64,000 bases of DNA from Paenibacillus_AM sp052180255 (GTDB lineage Bacteria > Bacillota > Bacilli > Paenibacillales > NBRC-103111), in NCBI RefSeq assembly GCF_052180255.1, contig NZ_CP197466.1, positions 1,116,001-1,180,000 on the forward strand, given 5' to 3'. Under the pieces are notes generated by a model. It was not told where the DNA came from. It searched no databases and worked only from the letters and a program-made list of their open reading frames with translations. Of this stretch, positions 17,486-26,748 are shown one piece after another. The position numbers and the translations under genes are program-made. The first letter of the stretch is position 1; the number at the start of each line of letters is the position of its first letter.

Positions 17486-19627
17486 ATGTTAGATCAAGCG
17501 AGATACGTACGACTAGCCGAGATGTGTCAGTTAATTAACTCCAATAGGGATTTGAGATCTGTACTAGATGCGGTAGCAACAGCGATATCAGCAGAAGTGG
17601 CAAGATGTAATTCAGTAGGCATCTATTTGCCGCAAGAAGATGGTGGATTTCGTGGTTATGTAGGAAAACCAAATCATATAAACGGTGTTACGTTAGATGA
17701 ATTGCTCGTAGATCCTTCAACAGACCAGCTTGTATCGGATTTGATTCACTCGCGCAAAAGCATTTATATCCCAGATACATCCGTTGATGGCAGGCCTGAT
17801 CCACGCCCTATCGAAATGTTTCAGATCAAGTCTTTATTCGGCCTTCCGATTACTTATGAGAATGATCTGTATGGTTTAGTGTTCCTCTTCAATTATGGTG
17901 TGGAGATGAATTTGACTCCAGAAGAGATGCAATCGATTGAAGCTTATGTGAATATGGCAGCAGTCGCGATTCGAAATTGTAAGCAATTCAATCATATTCA
18001 AACCTTGTTGGCTGAAAAACAATTATTGCTCGATGTAACCCGTGAATTAGCGCATTGCTCGACAACAGAACAAATATTGAGCACCTGTTTCCGTTATGTC
18101 GGACAAGTATTGAATAATAGAAACATTGGCGTACATTTATGTGACATCACGGCTTTAAATGGAACCCGTTTCCGACCAGCGAAAATGAGCAAGCAAAGTG
18201 ATTGGACAGAAGAGGATTGGAAGAAGACACATAGTGAGATCAAGCTCGATTACAACCGTGACCTTCTATTCCAGGAAGTGATTCAGAAGAAAAAAGCAAT
18301 CTTTGTTCAAGATGTGGATCAAGATCATCGACCTAATCATACGGCTTGTCACAAGTTTGGGATTAAGAGTATCTTCATGCTTCCGCTCGTTGCGATGGGG
18401 CAAGTTCTTGGAACGATTCCTGTTGTTAGTCTAGGCGAGATAGGTAGTTATACGGAAGTGGAGATGATGCTTGCGCAGTCTGTTGTTGATGTGACAGCAA
18501 CCGCATTATCCAATGTAATCCGAATGGAGTATTTGGAGTGTATTGTTGCAGAGAGAACGTCTGAATTAGAAGAAAAAACGAAGCTGTTTCAGCTTATCTT
18601 AAATTCCGCAGGTGAAGGAATATATGGACTGAATTTAAAAGGGCGGATCACCTTCTGTAACCCCTCTGCAGCTGAAATGCTAGGCTATGAAGTGTCTGAA
18701 CTCATTGGTGCTTCCTACACAACCATTCTAACAGGGCCAAATGATGGCGAGGTTCTCAAAAATCATTTTTTAACATTATTAGAACAAAATGGTTGTCAAC
18801 AAGCTTCTAGTTGTGATTATAATTTTTATAGAAAAGATGGCAAATCCATTCCGGTTGAGTACGTCCTTACTCCAATTCAAGAAGAAGGTAGAACAACAGG
18901 TGCGGTCGTTACATTCAAAGATATTACCGATCGTAAAAATACGGAGGAAATTATTCGTAAAGCAGATAAGCTTTCTGTCATTGGTGAACTTGCGGCCGGA
19001 GTTGCACATGAGATTCGGAATCCTTTGACCACAATTCGTGGATTCATTCAGCTGTTACAATCCCGTGCGAAGCAGGATTCAGCTAATTTTGGTATTATGT
19101 TGGATGAACTTGATCGGATTAATTTTATAATTAGCGAATTGCTGTTTGTAGCCAAGCCGGAAGATGTTATTTTCAAAAATAAAGAGCTGTTGCCCATCTT
19201 AAATAATGTCATCTTACTCCTGCAAGCACAGGCAACGATGAATAATGTGCAGTTGATTATTGAATACGTGACCGACATCCCCGAAATGCTTTGTGGGGAG
19301 AATCAGCTCAAACAGGCCTTTATTAACATTTTGAAAAATGCGATAGAGTCGATGGAACATGGGGGTACCATTCGTATTCGGGTACAGATGGATGACGATA
19401 AGCATGTGTCCATTGAATTTGCGGATCAGGGTATCGGGATTTCAGCCGAACGAATCAAAAAGCTGGGTGAGCCGTTCTACACAACGAAGGAAAAAGGCTT
19501 TGGACTTGGTCTTATGATAACTTTTCAAATTGTCAAAAGGCATCAAGGGACGATTCGGATTGCCAGTCCGGAAAATGGAGGAACCCTCGTAACGGTTACA
19601 TTACCTATCCTTACACACGAAGAATAA
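17486..19627 (+). CDS. Soluble GAF-GAF-PAS sensor histidine kinase
   Basis: ATG 17486 lies 7-8 bases after GAGGG and is the preferred start; an ATG at 17456, overlapping the upstream stop as ATGA, would add 10 residues but lacks a clear ribosome binding site. The 713 residues contain a GAF domain (about 10-165), a second GAF-like domain (about 185-350), a short coiled linker, a PAS domain (about 370-485), a dimerisation box with phospho-acceptor His508 (AHEIRNPLTTIRGF), and a HATPase domain with N box LKNAIESM and glycine boxes ADQGIGI and GFGLGL. No signal peptide or membrane helix is visible, so it should sense in the cytoplasm. It resembles the sporulation kinases of Bacilli in its C-terminal half. 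No response regulator gene is adjacent. Confidence 0.85.
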   Translation: MLDQARYVRLAEMCQLINSNRDLRSVLDAVATAISAEVARCNSVGIYLPQEDGGFRGYVGKPNHINGVTLDELLVDPSTDQLVSDLIHSRKSIYIPDTSVDGRPDPRPIEMFQIKSLFGLPITYENDLYGLVFLFNYGVEMNLTPEEMQSIEAYVNMAAVAIRNCKQFNHIQTLLAEKQLLLDVTRELAHCSTTEQILSTCFRYVGQVLNNRNIGVHLCDITALNGTRFRPAKMSKQSDWTEEDWKKTHSEIKLDYNRDLLFQEVIQKKKAIFVQDVDQDHRPNHTACHKFGIKSIFMLPLVAMGQVLGTIPVVSLGEIGSYTEVEMMLAQSVVDVTATALSNVIRMEYLECIVAERTSELEEKTKLFQLILNSAGEGIYGLNLKGRITFCNPSAAEMLGYEVSELIGASYTTILTGPNDGEVLKNHFLTLLEQNGCQQASSCDYNFYRKDGKSIPVEYVLTPIQEEGRTTGAVVTFKDITDRKNTEEIIRKADKLSVIGELAAGVAHEIRNPLTTIRGFIQLLQSRAKQDSANFGIMLDELDRINFIISELLFVAKPEDVIFKNKELLPILNNVILLLQAQATMNNVQLIIEYVTDIPEMLCGENQLKQAFINILKNAIESMEHGGTIRIRVQMDDDKHVSIEFADQGIGISAERIKKLGEPFYTTKEKGFGLGLMITFQIVKRHQGTIRIASPENGGTLVTVTLPILTHEE

Positions 19628-19637
19628 ATGAGAAGAG

Positions 19638-19678
19638 AAATGCTGCTTGTGCGAATGAGGCACATAGCAGCATTTTTA
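19638..19678. terminator. Bidirectional terminator between convergent genes
   Basis: AAATGCTGCT (19638-19647) pairs with AGCAGCATTT (19666-19675), with GTGC/GCAC nested inside. It serves the kinase on the plus strand and pgpA on the minus strand. Confidence 0.75.
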
Positions 19679-19683
19679 AATAT

Positions 19684-20196
19684 TTAGGTAGCAGATTCCA
19701 TTTCTGCTTGTTTTCTGTGAGCAATACGTGAGCTAGCGGCAGCTGCAATAGCACCAACGATATCATCCAAGAACGTATGTATTTCGCCAGTACTCTTATC
19801 ATTGAGCCGCTCTAGAATACCGGGCTTTACTTTATCGATATAACCATAATTAGTGAATCCAATTGAGCCATACACATTCACGATCGAGAAGGCTAGCACC
19901 TCATCACAGCCATATAAGCCTTCATCATTCACGATCATATCTTGTAATTCAGGCAGGAGCTGCCGTTTTTCTGCCAGTAGATCCAGTTGAATGCCTGTAA
20001 GAATCGCGTTTTGCACCTCACGCTTAATAAGCACACTTTCAACACTATCGATGCACTGCTCCATCGTCAGCTCTGGATAATATTTTTGCTGTAAGAAATG
20101 AGTAAGCTCAGCGATTTGTTCCACCTTAATACCTCGACTTTCTAACAGTTGGCGAGCCGCTGTGGCTACTTTTTTACTATTTAAGCTATATTCCAT
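19684..20196 (-). CDS. pgpA: Phosphatidylglycerophosphatase A family protein (YutG-like)
   Basis: The ATG ending at 20196 is preceded on the minus strand by AAGGAGA at about 10 bases; a GTG three codons upstream sits directly on that site and is unlikely. The 170-residue protein matches the soluble PgpA/YutG family of Firmicutes: a helical N-terminal part, then LYGCDEVLAFSIVNVYGSIGFTNYG, written here in pieces as LYGCDEVLAFSI and VNVYGSIGFTNYG, and a C-terminal HTFLDDIVGAIAAA segment whose Asp pair suits metal binding. The family dephosphorylates phosphatidylglycerol phosphate in membrane lipid synthesis; activity of the YutG branch is inferred from the family. It is divergent from gerM and convergent with the kinase. 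Confidence 0.7.
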   Translation of the reverse strand: MEYSLNSKKVATAARQLLESRGIKVEQIAELTHFLQQKYYPELTMEQCIDSVESVLIKREVQNAILTGIQLDLLAEKRQLLPELQDMIVNDEGLYGCDEVLAFSIVNVYGSIGFTNYGYIDKVKPGILERLNDKSTGEIHTFLDDIVGAIAAAASSRIAHRKQAEMESAT

Positions 20197-20387
20197 TCCT
20201 GACACTCTCCTTATTTGTTTCTTTACGGATTAGTTTTCCCTGTTCACCCTGCAATATGTTGGCAATTATATTTTGGCTTGTACGTGCATGTGGACAAAAA
20301 GTCGGCATAATTTGGACAACGTCTTTGTATACATGTACTACCAAGCCAACCGTGCAGCGGGGCTCAATTTGCGAAGGGGGAATAAAC

Positions 20388-21485
20388 ATGAAACATGGAT
20401 ATTGGATTCGATCTGTAGCTGTGACAGGAACAGTCGCGATTTTGATGTCAGGATGCTCGATGCTCGGTCTCGGGGAAAAGAAGGCGATTGACGAGCCACC
20501 ACCAAATAGTTTGGAACAGCAAACAGCGAAATCATTAGAGGAAACATATCTGACGGCACAAACCAATCAGACGAATCAAAACTCAAACGTAAGTCCAACT
20601 CAAAGCCAGACTGCACAAACACAAGGCGCATTAACGGTTTATGCGAAGGATACGAAAGGTTTAGTTGCTCCAATTACATTACATGGTCCACAAACACCGG
20701 CATCAGCGAAAATAGCGCTTGAATATATGGTGCAAGGCGGACCGGCTCAAGCTCAGCTTCCAAAAGGATTTAGCTCTTTGCTTCCAGAAGGAACAAAGGT
20801 TGATGTAACCATTGATAAACAAAAAGTGGCTACTGTTAACTTTTCTAAAGAACTGCTTAATTATCAGGCAGCGGACGAACGCAAAATTGTAGAGGGAATC
20901 GCATGGACACTGACCTCGTTCCCGACTGTAGAAAAAGTACAATTTAAAGTAGATGGAAAAGACCTCAAACAAATGCCAAAGGCAAAACTTCCATTAGATG
21001 GTCCTGTGAATCGTACAATGGGGATTAATTTAGAAAAAACGGACGGTTTGGATTACGGACAAACAACAGCGGTCACCGTTTATTATATGAATCAAACCGA
21101 TGCAAGCTATAAATATTATGTGCCAGTAACGCGTCTAGTTGCCCGCACAGACGATATTCCGAAAGCTGTTATGGATCAGCTTATCCAAGGAACTTCGAAC
21201 ACGAAAGGTTTATCATCACCAGTTAACGCTAAGACCAAAGTAATTGGTCAAATCAAGCCAAGCGACGGCCTCCTGACCATCAACTTATCCAAAGAAATAT
21301 TGAATGATCAAGGCAAAGCTCCAGTCGAAGCATTGAATGCGATCATCTTGTCCTTGACCGAAAATACGAATATGTCCAAGGTACAATTGATGGTCAACAA
21401 TAATATCCAGTTTGCATCTTCTGACAATAAAAACTACTCCAAGCCAGTTACTCGTCCTATCGAGCTGAATGCAACGAAGTTGTAG
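20388..21485 (+). CDS. gerM: GerM family spore germination/sporulation lipoprotein
   Basis: ATG 20388 follows GAAGGGGGA; the longer open frame upstream has no ribosome binding site. The 365 residues begin with a lipoprotein signal ending in the lipobox LMSGC (Cys23), then a Gln/Asn/Thr-rich linker to about residue 85 and two GerMN domains (about 90-210 and 235-355). Each carries the pattern of a hydrophobic strand, a G-x-x-P segment and a closing LN/LT-rich strand. In Bacillus, GerM is needed for normal sporulation and germination and acts at the sporulation septum. The neighbours rph and rdgB follow in the same order as in B. subtilis, which supports the name, though a terminator separates gerM from rph here. 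Confidence 0.85.
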   Translation: MKHGYWIRSVAVTGTVAILMSGCSMLGLGEKKAIDEPPPNSLEQQTAKSLEETYLTAQTNQTNQNSNVSPTQSQTAQTQGALTVYAKDTKGLVAPITLHGPQTPASAKIALEYMVQGGPAQAQLPKGFSSLLPEGTKVDVTIDKQKVATVNFSKELLNYQAADERKIVEGIAWTLTSFPTVEKVQFKVDGKDLKQMPKAKLPLDGPVNRTMGINLEKTDGLDYGQTTAVTVYYMNQTDASYKYYVPVTRLVARTDDIPKAVMDQLIQGTSNTKGLSSPVNAKTKVIGQIKPSDGLLTINLSKEILNDQGKAPVEALNAIILSLTENTNMSKVQLMVNNNIQFASSDNKNYSKPVTRPIELNATKL

Positions 21486-21519
21486 AGAACATTTTCTAAA
21501 CGGAAAGAAGAGAAAAACC

Positions 21520-21546
21520 TTAAAGCGCCAATTTGGCGCTTTTTTG
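21520..21546 (+). terminator. Rho-independent terminator after gerM
   Basis: AAAGCGCCAA pairs with TTGGCGCTTT around a short loop, followed by a T run, 37 bases after the gerM stop. Confidence 0.85.
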
Positions 21547-21718
21547 CAATCACACTTCATTTTTTTAAAATGAAATGTATGTTATTTGCCCTTTTTCCGT
21601 ACAGTATAAAAGGTTATTATCTTGCCGAGCTTTATGAGCAGTGTACTTTACAGGAAGTAGTTTGTTACAATAAGATAAAATGTACAACAGATAAGGTTCA
21701 ATACGGGAGGGACTACAT

Positions 21719-22468
21719 ATGAGAATAGATGGAAGAGTACCAAATCAACTGCGTGAAATGAAAATTACGCCTCATTATAATAAGCACGCCGAAGGATCAG
21801 TCTTGATCGAAGTAGGCGATACGAAAGTTATTTGTACAGCGACAATTGAAGAGCGCGTACCTCCTTTTATGAAAAATCAAGGCCGAGGCTGGGTAACTGC
21901 TGAATATTCCATGCTTCCGCGTGCAACACAAACTCGTAACCAACGTGAAGCAAACAAAGGCAAGCTTGGCGGACGTACGATGGAAATTCAACGACTTATT
22001 GGTCGTGCGCTTCGTTCTGTCGTTATTCTTGAAAAATTAGGTGAGCGTACAATTACACTGGATTGCGATGTTATTCAAGCTGATGGTGGAACACGTACAA
22101 CATCGATTACAGGTGCTTTTGTAGCTATGGCAATGGCGATGCATAAGCTTGTGAAAGACGGTAAATTGTCGATCATTCCAATTTCAGATTATTTGGGTTC
22201 TGTTTCAGTTGGAATCGTGGAGGAACAGACTTATTTGGATTTAAAATATGAAGAAGATTCCACGGCCAAAGTCGACATGAACGTCGTTATGACGGGGCAA
22301 GGCAATTTTGTCGAAGTACAAGGTACAGGCGAAGATGCGCCATTCTCCCGAGAAGAACTTGACTCTTTGTTAGCAATGGCAGAAAAGGGCATTCACGAAA
22401 TGATTGAAAAACAAAAAGAAGTGTTAGGTAGTGAAGTTACGGCGTACATTGGTAAGGTGTCGCGTTAA
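21719..22468 (+). CDS. rph: Ribonuclease PH
   Basis: The ATG follows GGGAGGGA. At 249 residues it has the usual length. It begins with MRIDGR and has the family landmarks RGWVTAEYSMLPRAT, the conserved R-rich segment IQRLIGRALRSV, the phosphate-site LDCDVIQADGGTRTTSITGA, and an acidic C-terminal stretch. RNase PH removes 3' nucleotides from tRNA precursors using phosphate; the active form is a hexameric ring. Its TAA overlaps the ATG of rdgB by one base (TAATG), so the two are translationally coupled. The same rph-rdgB pair follows gerM in B. subtilis. Confidence 0.95.
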   Translation: MRIDGRVPNQLREMKITPHYNKHAEGSVLIEVGDTKVICTATIEERVPPFMKNQGRGWVTAEYSMLPRATQTRNQREANKGKLGGRTMEIQRLIGRALRSVVILEKLGERTITLDCDVIQADGGTRTTSITGAFVAMAMAMHKLVKDGKLSIIPISDYLGSVSVGIVEEQTYLDLKYEEDSTAKVDMNVVMTGQGNFVEVQGTGEDAPFSREELDSLLAMAEKGIHEMIEKQKEVLGSEVTAYIGKVSR

Positions 22469-23151
22469 TGAATATCGAACAAACACGAGTGGTCGTAATT
22501 GCGACCTCCAATAAAGGCAAAGTGAAAGAATTTGCGAATTGGTTTGGAGCAAGAGGTATGGAAGTCCGCTCTTTAGCCGATTATGACAATCTACCGGAAC
22601 TCATTGAAGATGGCGATACATTTGCAGCGAATGCACGGATTAAAGCAGAAACGATCGCGAAGCACTTATCCTTGCCCGTTCTTGCTGATGATTCAGGTCT
22701 GAGTGTTGATCGTCTTGGCGGTGATCCTGGTGTATACTCGGCTAGGTATGCAGGTGAACCATCTTCCGATGCGAATAATAACGCCAAGCTGCTTCATGAG
22801 TTAGGCATACTCGGTGAGACAGACGGCTTTATCCCAACTAAATTGCCCAGCTCGGTTAGCGGTGAGAATAATAATGCTCTCGTCTTGCTTAGTCAAGCAC
22901 ACTTCGTAAGCGCACTGGCACTTGCTCTACCTGAACAAGGTACAACGCTCGAAGCGGAGGGACGTTGCTCCGGTTACATCCTATCTGAGCCGCGTGGTAC
23001 AAGTGGTTTCGGTTACGACCCACTCTTTTATCTCCCTGAGTTCGACAAAACAATGGCCGAACTCTCCCTAGACCAAAAGAACAAAATCTCACACCGCGCC
23101 AAAGCACTCGAACTTTTCTTTCAAAAGTATCCGGATCCTTTTGGTGCGTAA
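22468..23151 (+). CDS. rdgB: XTP/dITP diphosphatase (RdgB/HAM1 family)
   Basis: The 227-residue protein starts at the ATG overlapping the rph stop. Family motifs are present: ATSNKGKVKEF at the N-terminus (substrate and metal binding), LADDSGLSVDRLGGDPGVYSAR for the nucleotide pocket (DDSGL central), GTSGFGYDPLF, and SHRAKAL at the end. It hydrolyses non-canonical purine triphosphates (XTP, ITP, dITP) to monophosphates, keeping them out of DNA and RNA. It is about 25 residues longer than the usual 195-205; the extra residues lie around 110-145 (a Ser/Pro/Asn-rich insert before the core strand VSALALAL) and do not touch the motifs. Confidence 0.93.
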   Translation: MNIEQTRVVVIATSNKGKVKEFANWFGARGMEVRSLADYDNLPELIEDGDTFAANARIKAETIAKHLSLPVLADDSGLSVDRLGGDPGVYSARYAGEPSSDANNNAKLLHELGILGETDGFIPTKLPSSVSGENNNALVLLSQAHFVSALALALPEQGTTLEAEGRCSGYILSEPRGTSGFGYDPLFYLPEFDKTMAELSLDQKNKISHRAKALELFFQKYPDPFGA

Positions 23152-23171
23152 GCGTTCATACTCGCACGTAC

Positions 23172-23212
23172 AAGCAAATGAGCTTCCATATTTGGAAGCT
23201 CATTTGCTTTCT
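23172..23212. terminator. Strong bidirectional terminator
   Basis: A perfect 16-bp stem: AAGCAAATGAGCTTCC (23172-23187) with GGAAGCTCATTTGCTT (23194-23209), loop of six bases. It lies between the convergent rdgB and asparagine synthase genes. Confidence 0.85.
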
Positions 23213-23255
23213 TGCCCTTTTTCTACTCATCGTCGTCAACCCTCAAAATGAGGCA

Positions 23256-25100
23256 TTACCTTATGCTCACCTTATATTCCCTCAGCCACATATCCACCTG
23301 AATCAAATAAGCAAATAACTGCGGTCCGCTCATTAATTGCCCGAACCATGGCAAGTTAAACGAGGTATGATCTGAATTTGCCAAAGCATGAATTTTGGCT
23401 GTATCGATAAAAGGTAATAACGGTGAAGAAGTATCATTCAGAATATCTAATATCTGCTCACGTACAGCTGCTAAATAATTCGGATTGTGCGTTTTCGGAT
23501 AAGGACTCTTTTTGCGTGTTAAAATTTCTTCAGGTAAGACACCTTTAAGCGCTTTTCGCAAAATGCCCTTTTCTCGATCACCGGCCGTTTTGATTTCCCA
23601 TGGGATGTTCCAAACATATTCCACAAGGCGATGGTCACAGAAAGGGACACGAACCTCTAGACCGACAGCCATACTGGTCCGATCCTTACGATCGAGCAGT
23701 GTAGGCATGAATCGAGTGATATTCAGGTAGGACATCTCACGCATTCGATTCTCGATTACATTCTCCCCTGCGAGTCGGGGTACCTCATTTAGCGCCTGCT
23801 GATACCGATTGCGCACATATTCTTGGGGGCGAATCCATTGCACCAGTTCATTCGATAACAATTCCACACGTGCAGGCAGAGCGAGTGACCAAGGGAAAGT
23901 TTCCGCTGTTAGTGACTCTTCTTTGTGAAACCAGGGATAGCCGCCGAATATTTCATCTGCTGCTTCACCTGAGATTGCAACCGTTGAATGCTTCTTAATT
24001 TCCTCGCAAAATAAAAATAAGCTTCCATCCACATCCGCCATTCCTGGCGTATCTCTAGCTAATACGACGCGGCGCAGCGATTGAACCAATTCAGGGGTAT
24101 CGAACTCAATAGAATGATGGGCACTGCCGAGATATTCTGTCATTTTTTCAATCCAAGGTGCATCTGCATTAGGTTGAAAAGCGCTAGCTCGAAAATGCTT
24201 CTGATTATCCACATAATCGACTGAGAACGTATGCAATTGCTCATTCTTCGTCTCCCGTAAATGCTTAGCGGCGAAAGAACTAAGCGCGGATGAGTCCAGA
24301 CCGCCAGAGAGCAATGTACAGATCGGAACATCTGATATTAATTGACGTTCTGTTGTGTCCTTTAACAGCTCGAAAACCATATGCGCCGTTTGATCAATTC
24401 CGTCTTCATGAGGTTTACTCTCCAGCTTCCAATATGCGCGGGTCGTAAGACCTTCACGATTAAGCAGCATGAAATGACCTGGTTTTAATTCGGACATATT
24501 GCGATATATGCCATGCCCAGGTGTTCGGGCAGGACCTACTGCGAATATTTCTGCCAGCCCGTCCGCACCAATTTCTGTTTTAAAATCAGGGTGGGCAAGA
24601 ATCGCTTTCGGCTCAGAACCGAACAACAGCACACCACTTTGATACGAATAGAACAGCGGCTTTACGCCAAGTCTGTCACGGGCTAAAAACAGTGATTGTT
24701 CCATGTCATTCCAGACTGCAAATGCAAATATTCCATTCAACCGATCCACACAAGCGCGTCCCCACTCTACATAGGAAAGCAGCAGCACCTCGGTGTCACA
24801 AGTCGTTTGGAAAATATGCCCCTTATCCTCTAACTCCTTACGTAACTCTAAGAAATTATACAATTCTCCATTATAGACAATGGAATAAATTTGATCGCCG
24901 TACCTACGAATCATAGGCTGGGCGCCATTCTCAGGGTCAATTACGCTCAAGCGTCGATGTCCGAGTGCACAGTGCTGTGTAATCCATGTACCCGATGCAT
25001 CTGGACCTCGATATGCCAGTGTTTCTGTCATATTTTCAAGAATGGTTGGGTATCCGGTCAAATCCTTGCGCCAGTCAATCCAACCTGTAATGCCACACAT
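23256..25100 (-). CDS. asnO: Asparagine synthase (glutamine-hydrolysing), AsnO-like
   Basis: The start is set at MCGITG so that Cys2 becomes the N-terminal nucleophile; an upstream TTG would add three residues and block it. A GGGG ribosome binding site lies before it. The 614 residues comprise an Ntn glutaminase domain (1-about 210, with CGITGW, YRGPDASG, LGHRRLSVID and YNGELYN) and an ATP-pyrophosphatase domain with the SGGLDSSAL loop and later GEAADEIFGGYPWF. It converts aspartate, glutamine and ATP to asparagine, glutamate, AMP and pyrophosphate. The length equals that of B. subtilis AsnO, the sporulation-associated paralogue, rather than AsnB or AsnH; the symbol is assigned on that basis and is tentative. 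Confidence 0.85.
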   Translation of the reverse strand: MCGITGWIDWRKDLTGYPTILENMTETLAYRGPDASGTWITQHCALGHRRLSVIDPENGAQPMIRRYGDQIYSIVYNGELYNFLELRKELEDKGHIFQTTCDTEVLLLSYVEWGRACVDRLNGIFAFAVWNDMEQSLFLARDRLGVKPLFYSYQSGVLLFGSEPKAILAHPDFKTEIGADGLAEIFAVGPARTPGHGIYRNMSELKPGHFMLLNREGLTTRAYWKLESKPHEDGIDQTAHMVFELLKDTTERQLISDVPICTLLSGGLDSSALSSFAAKHLRETKNEQLHTFSVDYVDNQKHFRASAFQPNADAPWIEKMTEYLGSAHHSIEFDTPELVQSLRRVVLARDTPGMADVDGSLFLFCEEIKKHSTVAISGEAADEIFGGYPWFHKEESLTAETFPWSLALPARVELLSNELVQWIRPQEYVRNRYQQALNEVPRLAGENVIENRMREMSYLNITRFMPTLLDRKDRTSMAVGLEVRVPFCDHRLVEYVWNIPWEIKTAGDREKGILRKALKGVLPEEILTRKKSPYPKTHNPNYLAAVREQILDILNDTSSPLLPFIDTAKIHALANSDHTSFNLPWFGQLMSGPQLFAYLIQVDMWLREYKVSIR

Positions 25101-25293
25101 TGCGCTCAACCCCTTTGTGCATACGATGATAACAAGGTATGCACAGCCCGCCTAGATAATGTCTGTCCGAAAGTCAAAGTCATGCAGATCGTTCCACTAC
25201 TTACCGATTCTCGCGAAGTAGGGAGCAGCTGTGTTTTTTTAACAAAGTCTGTTACAATAGTACAACGATACAATTTGAGTAGAAGGTGATCCT

Positions 25294-25650
25294 GTGAAGA
25301 GAAGAAGACTCGCGCGCGCGCAAATTGATTATATGGCGGCCAAAGAGCATTTTTTATTAACAAGTAAACAAGCGGACCGTAAACTTGAAGAGATGAAGGA
25401 TAACGGTTTTGAGATCGGTGAAAAAGAAATGGAAGATGCAATTAACCGCAGTGGTTTCCATAAAGCATTTAACGAACTCATTCAAGCTGAGAATACATTG
25501 ATCGAATGGTCTCATACTTCCATTAGAAGCGTTCCTCATGTCCAAGAAAACCGTGCAGCATATGAAGAGCTGTATCGTGAAGCAAAGGGTAATGTAGAAT
25601 CTAGAGCGACTCTTGTTGAATTAGCAATGCTTCTTGGAAATGAAGATTAA
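25294..25650 (+). CDS. Conserved hypothetical protein, basic N-terminus, helical
   Basis: A GTG start is preceded by AGAAGGTGA at a good distance. The 118 residues begin with the basic MKRRRLARAQ and continue as charged, mostly helical sequence with heptad-like leucines and many Glu/Lys/Arg. There is no signal peptide, membrane segment or known motif I can name. It lies divergent from the asparagine synthase and has its own terminator. Its coding quality (ribosome binding site, charged composition, terminator directly after) supports a real gene, but I cannot assign a function. Confidence 0.65.
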   Translation: MKRRRLARAQIDYMAAKEHFLLTSKQADRKLEEMKDNGFEIGEKEMEDAINRSGFHKAFNELIQAENTLIEWSHTSIRSVPHVQENRAAYEELYREAKGNVESRATLVELAMLLGNED

Positions 25651-25668
25651 TTCCTACTATCAATAAGA

Positions 25669-25697
25669 GCTAACACCCATGGTGTTGGCTTTTTTTG
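25669..25697 (+). terminator. Rho-independent terminator
   Basis: GCTAACACC-cat-GGTGTTGGC followed by seven T, 18 bases after the stop of the small upstream gene. Confidence 0.8.
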
Positions 25698-25781
25698 TAT
25701 GTGAACAATTGAGCCGGTACGGGAATATTTCATTGCCAAAAATGAAATAGTAACTCATACATAAGGAAGGGTGGCGCGAAC

Positions 25782-26723
25782 ATGGTTCGGATCGGAATTG
25801 CCTTTGGCGGGGGTGGAATCGCTGGAAGCGCCCACCTTGGTGTGCTGGCTGCATTAGAAGAAGCGAATATTCCTATACATTGCATGGCAGGTACAAGTTG
25901 CGGTGCATTGGTTGCAGGTTTGTATGCATGCGGCTTTACAACAGGGCAGCTTATGGATATGGTTCCGGAGTTCTCAAAAAAATATTTAGATTATGACTAT
26001 CGATCCATGCTCGCTAAATTCGTACGAAGACCTGTTAAATTACAAGGTCTCATTAAGGGTAAAAAATTTCGTGATTACTTGTTTACACAAACACAGGGAC
26101 GATCAGTTAAGGATCTGAATTTTCCAATTGCATTAGTTTCCGCTGATTTGCGAAGAGCTCGTAAAGCGATTTTTAATTCTTCTTCCTTAATCTCAGATAC
26201 GAACAACGAAGTGGACTATGATCCAATTTCGGACATACTCGTGGCGGATGCGATATTAGCTAGCTGCTCCATCCCTTTCTTATTCCCGCCTGTATTAATG
26301 GGAGATCGCGTTTTGGTTGACGGCGGACTGCTGGACAACTGTCCGATTTCTTTTGTTCGTGCACTTGGTGCAGATTTTGTGATCGCTGTTGATCTTTGCT
26401 CGGATGATGAACTGATAACACCTCTTAATTCCATATATGACATCGTATCTCGCTCAGTATCGGTAAATCTCATTCAACAGTCCAAGCATTTACCGACCCA
26501 ATCAGATATTCTCTTGCGCCCCAATTTGGGAATGGTCAGTGCATTTGAATTTAATAAAGGCCAAAGCTGTATCGAGCTTGGGTATTTATATGCTTTACAG
26601 AGAATGGATGAAATTCTTTTGAAAATACAACAAAAAAACGAACAGAATGACTCAATCAACACGATCCCATTCATCGGGGAAGTCGATTCGTCGGCTCCAC
26701 TTGGTGGACAATTGTATCAATAA
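25782..26723 (+). CDS. Patatin-like phospholipase (RssA/YlbK type)
   Basis: The ATG lies downstream of AAGGAAGGGTGG. The 313-residue protein begins with the oxyanion-hole glycine run GGGGIAG (residues 9-15), carries the nucleophile elbow GTSCG with Ser39, and has the catalytic Asp180 in VDGGLLDN, giving the Ser-Asp dyad of bacterial patatins. There is no signal peptide, so it should act in the cytoplasm on membrane-derived lipids or acyl esters. It is followed after 25 bases by a 44-residue reading frame with an excellent ribosome binding site, probably in the same transcript. Confidence 0.85.
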   Translation: MVRIGIAFGGGGIAGSAHLGVLAALEEANIPIHCMAGTSCGALVAGLYACGFTTGQLMDMVPEFSKKYLDYDYRSMLAKFVRRPVKLQGLIKGKKFRDYLFTQTQGRSVKDLNFPIALVSADLRRARKAIFNSSSLISDTNNEVDYDPISDILVADAILASCSIPFLFPPVLMGDRVLVDGGLLDNCPISFVRALGADFVIAVDLCSDDELITPLNSIYDIVSRSVSVNLIQQSKHLPTQSDILLRPNLGMVSAFEFNKGQSCIELGYLYALQRMDEILLKIQQKNEQNDSINTIPFIGEVDSSAPLGGQLYQ

Positions 26724-26748
26724 AAGAGATAGAAAGGAGGGGGAATAG

